Below are positions 23,783-35,509 of a DNA stretch of 64,000 nt, piece by piece; within the stretch, counting starts at the first letter, position 1; every line of letters starts with the position of its first letter. A program made the position numbers and the translations under genes. The notes under the pieces are model-generated. The model made no database searches, was not told the DNA's origin, and saw only the letters and a list, made by a program, of their open reading frames with translations. This DNA comes from Circinella umbellata (Eukaryota > Mucoromycota > Mucoromycetes > Mucorales > Lichtheimiaceae): contig JAIWNF010000067.1 in assembly GCA_025093555.1 (NCBI GenBank), positions 124,001 through 188,000 of the forward strand. Direction: 5' to 3'.

Positions 23783-24826
23783 ATGTACAGTGAATACCAT
23801 ACAAAAATGTCATTTATTCCTTCTACTACATTAAAGAAGCCTTTACGTACTACTCCTACCGTCGATAAACCACTTATAGATTCTTCACCAAAAAATTATA
23901 TTATGACGAATAGTAACAATAGTAATAATAATAATAGTAACGATAAAACCGATCAGGAATACAGTCACAACAACATTAGTGATACAAAAATGAGGATAAT
24001 GAAGGATAATAGGGAGGAAGAGAGAGAGGAAAAAAGATCATCAGCCATCATGACGGTAACGGCAATAACAAATAATGATTCATCAACATCAAAAAGGTCT
24101 CCAAGTTTTGAAGATTTACAAAAGTTTTTCCGTACAGGTCCTTATAAGTTACCCAAAATAAATGATCTCAACAAAAATAACAATAATAGTGGTAATGGGT
24201 TACTATCATTCGGAACATTTGAATCATCTGATAATAGTCATGAAGAAGAGAAAGGAAAAGGATATAATGAATTTCCGGATTTTCCGGGGTCAGAGCGAGA
24301 TATGATCCCACTACGACATCATAGTGCACCGGCATCTACTTGTCATCAGTATTATCAAAAACAACACCTTAATAACACTCTCGATCACCACCGCTACCAT
24401 CAATATTATGATAGTAGTATCACTAGTATCAGTGACAGTAGTACCATCAGTAGTGCATCATCATCATCATCATTATCACTATCATCATTATCATTATCAT
24501 CTACGACATTGGATTCGGATAAAGCATGCCCAACTTGTAGTAAAACGTTTTCAAGATCTCGAGATAGAGCAAGACATATAAATTCAGTTCATAAAGCCTA
24601 CAAGATTAATAAATGTAAATCATGTGGATGTTGTTTTACACGTATGGATTCACTCTTACGACATCAAAGAAACAAGACTTGTATCAATGTAAATGCACGA
24701 TCTTCACCATCATCTCCTACACCGTTTTTTCGGAAAGGAGCTGTTTATGGCACTACAATGGCTTTACCTTCACCACCCGAATTTTCAGAAAAAAAATTCG
24801 GGAGTTTTTTAAACGATAATCTATAG
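23783..24826 (+). CDS. C2H2 zinc-finger protein (probable transcription factor)
   Basis: A single-exon gene of 347 aa. Two adjacent fingers lie near the C-terminus: CPTCSKTF...RHINSVH (about 249-271) is a regular C-x2-C-x12-H-x4-H finger; the second (277-300), CKSCGCCF...RHQRNKTC, ends in Cys rather than His, a C2HC variant. The remaining protein is low-complexity (Asn runs, Ser/Thr-rich, short charged stretches), typical of fungal regulators. A second possible ATG (residue 9) follows the first. DNA-binding and nuclear location are inferred from the fingers; the target is unknown. Confidence 0.8.
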   Translation: MYSEYHTKMSFIPSTTLKKPLRTTPTVDKPLIDSSPKNYIMTNSNNSNNNNSNDKTDQEYSHNNISDTKMRIMKDNREEEREEKRSSAIMTVTAITNNDSSTSKRSPSFEDLQKFFRTGPYKLPKINDLNKNNNNSGNGLLSFGTFESSDNSHEEEKGKGYNEFPDFPGSERDMIPLRHHSAPASTCHQYYQKQHLNNTLDHHRYHQYYDSSITSISDSSTISSASSSSSLSLSSLSLSSTTLDSDKACPTCSKTFSRSRDRARHINSVHKAYKINKCKSCGCCFTRMDSLLRHQRNKTCINVNARSSPSSPTPFFRKGAVYGTTMALPSPPEFSEKKFGSFLNDNL

Positions 24827-25264
24827 CTAGATGGTTTATTGTTATGGTAACGATTCTTCATTTTCTTTTTTTTTGTAAATTAACTTCCTTGTATTTGTAG
24901 CCTATCATATGGCATTATGTGCTGTTTTCGATAATACATATAGAGAAATTATAATGATGCTGAAATTTGTATATTCACCCCCTGTTTTTCCCTCTCTTTC
25001 TCTATCCCTCCACCCTTTTCTTCCCTTCCATGTATAATAATTGTATAATATTATAAATATATAAAAACAAAAGAATAATAATAAAAAGATTTTAAAATGA
25101 AACTTATAAGTGTTTTATGATCATAATGATATATCAAATAAACTCCTGAGGATACATAATGTTTTTATTTTGAAATAAGCGCTCCGCCTTTTTTTTTTTT
25201 TTGCTGGACTCTGCATTTACTTTCTCTATAAACTCTCTGGGTCTACAACTCCAAAAGAAAAAAA
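24827..25264. other. Intergenic region between the zinc-finger and GPI11 genes
   Basis: About 440 bp, AT-rich with a C/T-rich run near 24977-25030. Expected to hold the 3' UTR of the zinc-finger gene and the GPI11 promoter. Nothing more specific is visible. Confidence 0.5.
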
Positions 25265-26279
25265 ATGTTACCAGCGTTGCCTCAGCTATTTGCTGGCATT
25301 CTTAGCATTGTCTTGAATTATGTTGCCACATTTTATATGCCAAAAACGCGACTTTTACGAGATCCATTAGAAACATTAACAACAGCAGTACCTTTAGTAT
25401 TAGCAGGTCACATTATCATCTTGATCTTCATGTTATCCGCTGTTAAACGATGTAGTTTTAAAACCACAGTGGTATGAATCAAACAAACATAATGTTATAT
25501 ATGAATGAATATATAGCTAAATAAGGTGCTGGATATTTTTTTCATAGATCTCAATTGGAAATGCATTACTTGTAACAGCACTAGGTACTGTTATTCTTCA
25601 CGGGTTTATTGTATTATTTGGTGCTTCTCTCGTTGAGTAAGATTTCTTGCTATTCTATTTGTATTTCTTTTTAGTTTGGTAAATAAAATCATCTACTAAT
25701 AATACACATAAAACAAAATCTACAATAACAAATAGAAAATTCAATCACACGTTAGCTTTTGCGGCCTATTTAGCTGTTTTAGCATTATTTCCAACATTCA
25801 TTTCACTTTCACCAACAGATCCAAATATTTGGATAAAATGCTTTTTACAACATAGGTAATATATATATATATATCTATATTCGAGAGAGATATATGATGT
25901 CTTTCTTTTTTTCACAAGTTGGGGTAGAAAGGAGAAGAGTTTTATATTAATTAATAAGCAACAAATATATTAGCCCAAGTACAGGACCTGAAATATTTGC
26001 ATATTCACAAGCTATCTGTACTTTATCTGGTGCTTGGATCGGGGCAATTGTCCTTCCATTAGATTGGGAGAGAGATTGGCAGGTAAATGATAATAACAAA
26101 AAAGTAAAGACTGAAGACATCTATATCTTATATATTAACATTATAATTTTGATTGTAATTATTAGGCTTGGCCTATCTCATGTGTTATTTCAACATATTT
26201 AGGTCATGCAGTTGGTGTTTTCACTGCCTTTGGTTGGTCTTCTTTCAAACATATTCTTAACAAGAAGAAAAATGAATAA
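25265..26279 (+). CDS. GPI11: GPI-anchor biosynthesis protein Gpi11 / PIG-F
   Basis: Exons 25265-25471, 25548-25636, 25736-25855, 25974-26082 and 26166-26279 give 212 aa, close to the family's usual length. Six hydrophobic segments span the protein. The segment GAWIGAIVLPLDWERDWQ followed by AWPIS is the family signature of PIG-F/Gpi11, the ER membrane partner that supports addition of ethanolamine phosphate to the second and third mannoses of GPI precursors (with Gpi7 and Gpi13). The last residues are Lys-rich (KKKNE), like an ER-retention tail. All four introns preserve phase. Confidence 0.92.
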
Positions 26280-26514
26280 TTATAAATATCATTTGAAATT
26301 GAAAGAAGTGGAAAATAATAGTAATAATAGTAATAATAAATAGGTTATTTCATTTATAACTTTGGGGGATTGTGTGATGTAGATCTATTGTAATAATTTT
26401 ATATTTAAAAGTTATGCGAAATTCGGAGCTTGCTCTTGCATAGAATTCCAAAAATAAATAAACGTGCCTGAGTAAAAAAAAAGATCTCTGTTCTCACCCC
26501 CTTAATATACACTA

Positions 26515-29500
26515 ATGTTCACTCCCAATGACAAAGAAAAAAAGGCATTCATTGAACGTACCAAAGCTCAACGTCAGCAACGAGAAATTGAAAGATTAGA
26601 AAAAGAACGTCTTGTTAAACAAGAAAATGCAGCACGTATATTACAGCGATGGTGGCAACGACAAATTCGAATACGACAGGCAACTAATGAATGTTGGAAA
26701 ACATGGGACGAATTACTTTTACATACGCAAACACTTGTTGATTGCTTTCAAGTTGCTGGTATATACTGTTTACTTTGTAGACATCACCCTTTGAAAAGTA
26801 AAAGAAAGAGACTAGGTGATATGTGTAAATGCTTGACCAAAAAGTTTATCACTACCATCGACAATGACAACGGCGACAAAAAGCACCAACAGCTCACTTA
26901 TTTTGCATTACTAGTGGACTCACGATACAGTAACAAAGCTTTAAAGTATTTATGCACAATTATTAATCAATGTTTGGATGTCGTATGTGAATCATCTATG
27001 AATACTCATCATCAACAAGAGATGTACCTTACTGGAACAGAACTTAATACATTGCTTCAATTCTTGAATCCAAAAATGTATCAACAAACCAATCGATTTT
27101 TAGATGATAAGCAGTATTTACTATCAAGCCCTGTCAGCGTATTGACAATGGCGGTGCAAACAGTTTTTGATGAATGTTTATTGAAATCTAATATACGCGA
27201 TCCAACCATAGTTCGTGTTCAACGTATTTTAAAATTAGAACACAAGAGCAATAAGTACTCTGCAGGTGTCTTATCGTCTGATGATGGAAAAATGATCCGT
27301 GCCATACAATTATGGTTAACAACAGTTACTCGATTATGTTTATTTCCAATTGAATTTTTTAGCAGTTCTAACGGCAACAACAATAATAATAATGAACGAC
27401 GACGACAACAAGCAATACAATTTATTTGTACTAATATTCTTTCAGTGCCACTCTTACCTTCCATGATTAACTCCATGATGTCCAATCATCTGATGAAACT
27501 TGTCGGTATTGCTGATATTTATGCAGAAATTACTACTACGAATAATAGCAAAAGACGATATGTAGATCGAACGATGATTGAAATAATGTTGAGTGGTAAT
27601 GGATGTATTTTTCTTCTTGGTAACCTAATTTATATGGCCCAACAGTTACAACAGCAAGATACATCCATGATTATTACGATGACAAACATTTTAATCGAGG
27701 CAGCGCAAACCTATTTTTCGGAGCGACAGATACAACCTTACACAAATTACCATCCACTTTTTAAATGGTCATCATCGACTTGGGGGAACTCAATAGATAC
27801 ACTTGTTTTTGAAAAGGTTCTCCATTCACAAATTGAGTATTTATGGTCGCGAACGTTTATGGACCAGATTTTTAGTGATATTTTGAGCTTTGATAATGGA
27901 AACGGACATGCTACATCTTCATCCATGGCGACCACGACAACCAAAGGTACCGATGGGATCAAATCACGATTATTGTTTAAAAAGAAAAAACAGGAAGATC
28001 GTATTACTATTGTCGATGGTAAACAGCATTCTCAATTAGCTGAGTTCTCGATGGATATTGAGGCTATATTTTCAATGTATTTGACCTTATCCTCATTGTT
28101 CGCTACTCAGCGTAAGGAAATAATTAATCGTATTGCCTTTACACCAAGACTTATGCCACAACTTTGGCGATTGATGAACACATTTGGACCAAGAGGGCAA
28201 ATGTCGATCTATTTGGATGCAGCACGACGACAACAAAATGATGAAGATCTTGAAAAAGAGCCATTGATCAAGATATTGAAAGTATTTTGTGAAGCATGTT
28301 CACTGGTCTTTTTGTAAGTAAAGAAAGAATTAAGTTCTATGCATAAATTTCTTACTAATATAATATACTGATATTATATAGAACACTGGATGATACCGAT
28401 ATTTTTGAAAATGAGCATCCATTTTCTGTACAAGACCTCGTTAAACTTGGTGGTTTTTTAAACACGTTTTATTTTGCTTTACTTCAACAACAACAGGAAC
28501 AGCCTAAAGATATGATATCAATTTCAACAACTACTGTAGCACTTTCATCTTTACCAGCCTCTGTGAAATCTTTTCGTGCATCTCATAGACTGTTACTTCA
28601 AATCTATGATTTGGATGTACGCCATCCTTACTGTCCAAAAGATCATTGGCTTCTTGTCTCTGATCCTTCCATGACAAAGTCAGCACTATTAGCTTTATTT
28701 AATCCATCCAAACAACCGGCTGTCCAACCGTTTTTGGACCGATTACGTCAAGGAGATCCAGTACCATTGAGAATATTACAGTTGATGCCACATACAGTTC
28801 CATTCAATACTCGTCTTACTGTATTTCGTGATTGGGTTGCTTTGGATCAAGCCAATTTAATGACAGCAGGTTCACGAGCATTAAGAGTACGTCGTCAAAA
28901 TGTACTTGAAGATGGGTATCGTGGATTAGGAGGTCTACCTCCGAGCGGTTGGAAAGGAAACATTCGAGTTAAATTCATAAATGAGCTAGGTAAAAGTGGA
29001 TTGTTTTTGTTCTATCTTTCTCTCTTTTTCACACATTATTTTGATTATTATTTTGGTTATTATGAGATAAACAAGAGAAAGAAGAAAAACACAATAATTT
29101 AATTTTTTTCTTTCACATAATATCTATTATTTCTTTTTTTGGCATAGGTATGGAGGAAGCTGGTATTGATCAAGGTGGTCCATTTAAAGGTATGGTTAGG
29201 GATTAGTGGATAAGGATTTATAAATTTAAAAAAGTGGGTTAGTTGTCTAACATATGATTATTATCTTTTTATTAGACTTTGTTTCTTTGTTGGTAGAAGA
29301 AGTATTTAAACCGTCTGTTGGATTATTCTCTGCTACTTCAACAAATAATATGTGTTATCCAGCATCTACTTCTTATATTCAAGGACCACGTCATATTGAA
29401 TTATTTGAATTTATTGGAAAGGTAATAACAAAAACAAAACAAGGAGCAATATACAATATATGGTATGAGACTTACTAATACTAATGCCTAAATACATATT

Positions 29501-29540
<40 letters not shown>

Positions 29541-29797
29541 ATTTTAAACAAACCAGGTTATCGGAAAAGCGGTCTATGAAGGAATATTATTAGATGTTCA
29601 ATTTGCAAGTTTCTTTCTTGCTAAACTTCTTGGTAGAAATGTCTTTTTGGAGGAATTGCGTGAAATGGATGAAGATGTTTGGCGAAACTTGATATTTTTA
29701 AAACGTTATGACGGTAAATAATAATAATAATAAAAAAAGAACACGCTTACTTGACGACCCAGCTTATATATACAAAACCTTTGTTTTCTAAGCATGA

Positions 29798-29829
<32 letters not shown>

Positions 29830-31077
29830 GGGAAATTATTGTTATTTCTGCTCTAGGTTGTGTGGAAGATCTTGGTTTGTATTTTACTACTGATGAAGAG
29901 GCCTTTGGTACAGTAACCTCACATGAACTCAAATATGTAAGTTTTTTTTTATTTTATTTTCACGGACTAGAAAAGAAACTTTTATTCCTAAATTGTTGAC
30001 TTATTAAAACTGCATACATATAATAGAGAGGAGGAAGTATCGCTGTCACCAATGAGAATCGTATTGAATATATATATCGGATGGCTGACTACAAGTTGAA
30101 TCAACAAACTCGAGAACAAACTCGAGCATTTATTCGAGGTTTTCGTACTGTCATATCTGAGAATTGGATTAAGGTTTTTTCTCCTCCCGAATTACAAAGG
30201 TATGTTCTTTTTTTCTTGTTCTGACTTAGTTGACATTTTGTCCCTCTTTTTGGTGATAATAAACCACTGTTATTATATATTAGAGTAATTTCTGGTGAGG
30301 ATACAGATTTTGGTACATATTATTATTCTCTTTATCATGTATACTATTTTGAGAAAACAATTAATAATAATAATAATAATTAATCATATTTGAAATTTTT
30401 ACTAGATGTCACTGACTTGCGACAACATACTGTTTATCAAAATGGATATTTTGATCATCATCCTATCATCCGAACATTATGGCAAATTGTAGATGAATTT
30501 TCTTCCGATGAAAAACGCGCTTTTCTCAAGTTCGTTACTAGTTGTCCAAAGGTATAACAAAAAAAAAGAACTGTGTACTTAATTTTTTGTTTTGCATGAA
30601 AATCGATTTGATATATAATTTTTTGAATAGCCTCCTTTGGGTGGATTTGATTATTTACAACCACCTTTTACTATTCGTATGGTCAGTGTTGATCCAGAGA
30701 CAAATCAACAAGGAAATCTGGATGGACTAGGTTTAGTCAAAACTTTATTTAAAGTTGGGAATACTGGAGGCACAAAAGGTCGATTACCTTCAAGTTCAAC
30801 ATGGTAAACTTTTTTTTTATTTTATTTTTTTGTGAGAAGGAATATAAGAATCACATTTATTTAAACGTCGTTGATCTTTTATTTTTCACTTTTAGCTTTA
30901 ATCTTTTAAAGCTCCCAGGTAAATATTATTAATAAGAGAAATGTATAAAAGTATAAATCAACTAATAATATAACTTGGTTGGGGTGTGTGTCTATAACAG
31001 CATATAGTAAGAAATCTTTGTTAAGAGAAAAACTTAGATATGCCATTCATTCAAACACTGGCTTTGAATTAAGTTAA
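26515..31077 (+). CDS. HECT-type E3 ubiquitin ligase, UBE3B-like
   Basis: Twelve exons: 26515-28313, 28382-28989, 29148-29189, 29276-29421, 29557-29713, 29857-29936, 30027-30199, 30284-30312, 30406-30551, 30631-30803, 30896-30918 and 31001-31077, giving 1150 aa with all phases consistent. The N-terminus ([20 protein letters not shown]) with an IQ-like motif ([12 protein letters not shown]) resembles UBE3B. The HECT domain fills the last ~380 residues: [29 protein letters not shown] and STCFNLLKLP, whose Cys forms the ubiquitin thioester. The C-terminus ends GFELS, as expected. The catalytic Cys codon is split by an intron (TG at 30802-30803, C at 30896). Role: transfer of ubiquitin from E2 to substrate; the substrate is unknown. 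UBE3C/Hul5 is the nearest alternative. Confidence 0.92.
29507..29539. repeat. (TC)n tract in an intron of the HECT ligase gene
   Basis: About 16 TC units upstream of the exon-5 acceptor, doubling as a long polypyrimidine tract. Confidence 0.9.
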
Positions 31078-31418
31078 AAAACCATTCATTTTTCAAAAGA
31101 GATAATGCATTATATAAATGCACAAAAGGATTATATTATATTATGATTAAATTGTATAAACTTGTAATAATATTATGGTAATAAGAGTGATAAACAAAAG
31201 AGGTATACGAAATGCAAAATAAAAAAAGGAGTGGCTATAGTGATATGAGGGAACAATTGGTAGCAAACAAATGTTTGATAAAGGCTTTCCAAAAATATAT
31301 CTGATTGCTATTTCTACAAAGGCGATATATACTTTTTTCTTTTATCAAAAGCATTATTTTTGAGCGGGAAGTGGGCTAGTCGTTTGATGTATCTTTTTTT
31401 AATTTATTTATTTTTTTG
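31078..31418. other. Convergent 3' flanks
   Basis: The 341 bp between the stop of the HECT ligase gene (plus strand) and the stop of the small secreted-peptide candidate (minus strand). AT-rich; should contain both 3' ends. No terminator-like element is evident. Confidence 0.5.
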
Positions 31419-31574
31419 TTATTCACTTTTCCATATTATTAATTGAGGGTCTGGGTGAATTAAAGGACTTGCTGCTGGTTCGACATCAAATAAAGCAATT
31501 GGTAACGCAGCACTTGTTGTTGTTGTAGCAAGGGTAAAAGCAAATGCTACTGATAATAAGTATACTTTTGTCAT
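31419..31574 (-). CDS. Candidate 51-aa secreted peptide
   Basis: An uninterrupted ATG-to-TAA frame on the minus strand. It opens MTKVYLLSVAFAFTLATTTT, a convincing signal peptide (basic n-region, hydrophobic core, small residues), then SAALPIALFD as a likely cleavage zone, leaving a short mature peptide rich in Pro, Ala and acidic residues (VEPAASPLIHPDPQ). The upstream T-rich leader and TATA-like run (about 31580-31600, minus strand) fit a small expressed gene. No family recognised. It could be a small secreted effector-like or wall peptide, or the first exon of a longer gene. Confidence 0.5.
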   Translation of the reverse strand: MTKVYLLSVAFAFTLATTTTSAALPIALFDVEPAASPLIHPDPQLIIWKSE

Positions 31575-32647
31575 TCTTTTTTTTTATATATACAAGATAT
31601 AGTATATTGATGAAGAAGAATGAAAGAAGAATAAAAAAATAAAATAAGCGAAAACAATTAAATAAACGAGCTTTCTGCTTTGCTCTTTTTATATAATTTG
31701 GTATTTGACGACTGGGAATGTTGTGTAAATAAAAGTAATATGTCATTCAAAAAAATACTAGAATTTACTCTCTCTCTCTCTATCTCCTTCTTTCATTCAT
31801 TCATTGTTTTCTTACCAAAAATATAAACATGACATTGTTCTTTTTTTCACTGTACTCCGTCGTGACAATAATATGTTTTTGTTGAGTATTGGACTAACAA
31901 AAACCATTATCACTCCTTTTTTTTTCCCTTCTAATATTGATAATATCAAGTACAAATCTTGCTATTACGTAGAAACCAAAAATAAGAAAAAAAATACATA
32001 CTATTTACTTATTGAATCACTGATGATGATATATAAATATATTCAAGTGTATTTATATATATGTAAATGCCTACTACTTGGTGCCATTTTGAATTTGTCA
32101 AAAATTGTTATATATGATTGATTCAAGTGTCATGATTCCGCAGCAGCAGCAAAATATGGTTATGGTAAACATACCAATCATTTTGATAAATTGTTGGAAG
32201 ATTAGTAATATTTTCAGTGTGACTTTTGCTGTATAATTTCTGCAAAAGAAACCAAGTAGGTAATAAGATTTCTATTTAATTCCTTCGCTTTCCATTTCTA
32301 TATATACGCTTATCCTATTCATAACTATGTATATTTTCATAGCACATAAGTTTTATATACTCGTATATAAATAAACGCCTTTTTCTGTAATATATAATTA
32401 TACATCAACCAGGTGTTATTATATAGTATTAACAGTAATTATGTTTCTCGAAAACCCATGGTTACCAACAAATTGATTTGACATCTTTTTTTGTTCTTGT
32501 AGTTAAGTTACAAAGCGGGACTTGGACTTTTTTTTTTTGCATGTCGTACCAGAAAAAAAAATAAATACATCAAGTCGCGTAGTATATTTTCTTCGATATT
32601 CCACAACTTTCTCTTTCTCTTTTCTTGTTCTTAAAAAAACATTCATT
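31575..32647. other. Intergenic region upstream of FES1 and the small secreted-peptide gene
   Basis: About 1.07 kb between two divergent starts. It holds T-rich and TATA-rich runs and a short CT repeat (31769-31783). Hydrophobic open frames exist but are low complexity and unconvincing. The last 130 bp, T/C-rich, should be the FES1 leader. Confidence 0.45.
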
Positions 32648-34000
32648 ATGGAAAAACTTCTTCAATGGGCAGTCAATAACAGTGATCAAGAAGCACTTAA
32701 AAATCAAGCTGAAGCTATTCGAAAAGGCGAATTAAAAGCTGATCCTTCAAAGTTTGATCCAGCAATGATTGAGGCCATTCTCGGTAAAGACGATGCTACA
32801 CGTATGAAAGGTAAACAATAATTATAACAATCGATCCATTACACATATAACTACAAATAGAAAAAAAAGAGACACTAATTCTTTTCTATAGAGGCTGTCG
32901 AATGCATTGTGGATCCAAAGGATACTCTTGAAAATAAAGAGATCGCGCTTGACAACTTCGAATTGGTAAATGTTATATACAAGACGTTGTGGGGGATGAT
33001 ATTATGGCTATAAAACGATTATAGTTTTTCTTAATATATTGCTTCTTTTTTTTTTCTTTAATATATTTATATAGCTTATCGAAGGCATTGATAATGCAAA
33101 CAGTAAGTTTCTTTTATGCTAAGCAATCGTTATGAATAAAAGAGGTTTGTAAATGACTAACCATTCATGTATATATATATATATATATATAGATATTGAA
33201 AACATGAAATTATGGCCACCTCTTTTGTCGCAATTGAATGCTGAAGAACCCGAAATCCGTAAAGGTGTCGCATGGGTTTGTGGTACTGCAATGCAAAATA
33301 ATCCTAAAGCACAAGAAGCTGTACGTATATGTGAAAATTTCAATTCTTCAATCATTGGTAATAGTTTAGTTACTAAGATAGACTAAAAACGAATATGTGT
33401 CTGTATTTATAGTTCCTTGCCAATGAGGGTCTCGAAAAATTAGTTGAATTATTAAAAAATGAACAAAGTAAACAAGTCAAGGCAACTGTTATTTATGCTG
33501 TTTCTGGATTACTTAAGCATTCTTCTAAAGCACAAGAATTATTTGAACAAAAAGGCGGATTCGATGCTTTGTTTGCTATTGTTAAGCCTACTACTGAACC
33601 TACTATTTTACGTAAAACTGTTTTCCTTTTCAATAGTTTGCTTATTGAAAACAAACAATTTGGTAGCAAGTTATTGGAACAGGGTGGTTTAAAGGATTTA
33701 TGTGATACACTTGCTAAATATACTGAAGATGATCAAGATGATGAAGATATGGTTGAAAAGGTAAGAAATTTTTCAGGGTTGATGGTATTATATCTTCGTA
33801 TGCATGAATAATAATAATAATATATATATATGTATAACATAATAACAAATTAGATTTTGAGAACCTGTCATACATTGATTACGGAAACCAAGACATCCGT
33901 ACCAGAAGAATTCAAACAATATGCTAAAAAAGCAGCAGATAAATATGGAAAGGAAAATCTTAATATGGCTGAAAGTGAATGGTTACAATTACTCGCATAA
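32648..34000 (+). CDS. FES1: Hsp70 nucleotide exchange factor Fes1 / HspBP1
   Basis: Exons 32648-32810, 32892-32965, 33075-33102, 33193-33320, 33413-33760 and 33854-34000 give 295 aa, the usual Fes1 size. The N-terminus MEKLLQWAVNNSD and the Fes1 domain lead into armadillo-like repeats (WPPLLSQLNAEEPEIRKGVA, then LVELLKNEQSK and SGLLKHSSKAQE). Fes1 is the cytosolic exchange factor that releases ADP and misfolded substrate from Hsp70, feeding ubiquitin-dependent quality control. The third exon is only 28 nt. Intron phases are consistent throughout. Confidence 0.95.
33171..33191. repeat. (AT)n tract at an intron acceptor of FES1
   Basis: An AT run directly precedes the exon-4 acceptor (AG at 33191-33192). 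Confidence 0.8.
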
Positions 34001-35509
34001 ACAATTCATTTTATTTTTACTACATGTATATTTTTTTTATTATCATGACCCAAATCTATTTTATCATTAACCCATCATTTTGAAACAAAGCACAACATAT
34101 GTATCCACAAAAAAAAAACAATTGTTATTATATTTCTTGTATATATACATTACTATACTTATTAATAAAAAAAATATTTTATAAACAAAAACATTATATT
34201 ATGAACCTATTTTCTTTTTTCTCGTTTACTTATTAATATAAAAAAATTTAGAATCTCCCAATCTAGAGCAATTTTTATGAAATTGTAAATCCCCTCATAA
34301 GATTCGAAAGTTTCCTTCTTTTCTTTCATCAGTCATTTCGAAGACATACACAGGTAAATAGTATATCCAATGGTAAGGTCCGACGATTCGAGTTATTTTT
34401 CTAAGTAGGTAAAGAGCTCATATGTTCTGCACTTAATCGGACCATCTGGGTCATTATTACTGGGTACACAAATTGTGGGTATTTGTTTTGCTTGGTTTTT
34501 TTTTGAAAAAATAGTTAATAGATAATAAAATATATCTTTGGAATCTATCAAAAAAGAAAAGAGGAAAAGATGTTTTCAATAGCACTATTACAAAGTAGTG
34601 CTCTTTTGATGTTATTGACAACACGTGACACTGTGCATATTGCTATTAATATGTTGCTAGGCAACAAAATTGTAGTAGTAGTAAGTTTTGATGTTTTTTT
34701 TTTCTATAGAACAATTCTGCTTTACCCTTTCGAGATACAAAGGCCATAGTCTTGATCAATATATTAATTTTTTTTTATACTGGAAGTAATAAGCTTTTAT
34801 TTTCATAACCATGCATGATCACCTGAAGCATTCTTTGGAGTGGCATTTTTCATAACCGATGTGGCTTTTACAATACGTCCATTTAGGAATGAATTTTTCA
34901 TTACCCGACAAAACAGCATGCAATTTGGTAATAACGCTTACTTTGACAACAATAGAATAATATTGAAAGTCTGTCGTCAAGCAAAAAAAATAATTAAATA
35001 TAATATACGAATGATCTTTATTAGCACCAAAATAAAAATAAAAAGTCATTAATAAAACTAAAAAGAGGAATCATATTTATGTTGTTCACTCATATGAAGA
35101 AGAAAATAAATAGGAAACAAATATATATAAGTTGAACGAACTTCATCAAAAAAAAATTACTGCAATTTAGATGAGCAACGACAGATTATTATTAGCTTTA
35201 ATATTTTATATATCAAACCGCTTATTGTTCTTTTGGCTCTCTTTACTATCATCTACTTAGCTTGGACTTTCAGTAACACAAATTAAAAGCTGCATAAGAG
35301 ACTGGAGCTGAAAATTTTTTTTGTCGGAGGCTTGGAATTTCGTCTTTGTATATCAATGAAAAAAAAGCGCGCAAAAAGTTTTGGTTCCTTCTCTTTTTCT
35401 TTTTCAACGGACATTGGCCCTTCAACAACCACATTCTGCACCCTAATTTTGACAGAATCTATCGATAGCCGCTCCATTGAAAAATTATTAGCAATTTATT
35501 ATTTTTATC
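34001..35509. other. 1.5-kb intergenic stretch upstream of RPS0
   Basis: No supported gene; short frames on both strands around 34820-35050 overlap each other and lack family likeness. It contains a small hairpin at 34581-34602, an E-box CACGTG at 34623-34628 and an X-box-like palindrome at 34653-34665. The final 200 bp carry T-rich tracts before the ribosomal protein gene. Confidence 0.5.
34653..34665. promoter_or_regulatory. X-box-like palindrome (possible RFX/Crt1-type site)
   Basis: GTTGCTAGGCAAC is a perfect palindromic 5+3+5 arrangement, close to the X-box bound by RFX-family proteins. It lies about 850 bp upstream of RPS0 and 650 bp downstream of FES1. Match to the motif is seen; binding is inference. 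Confidence 0.35.
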
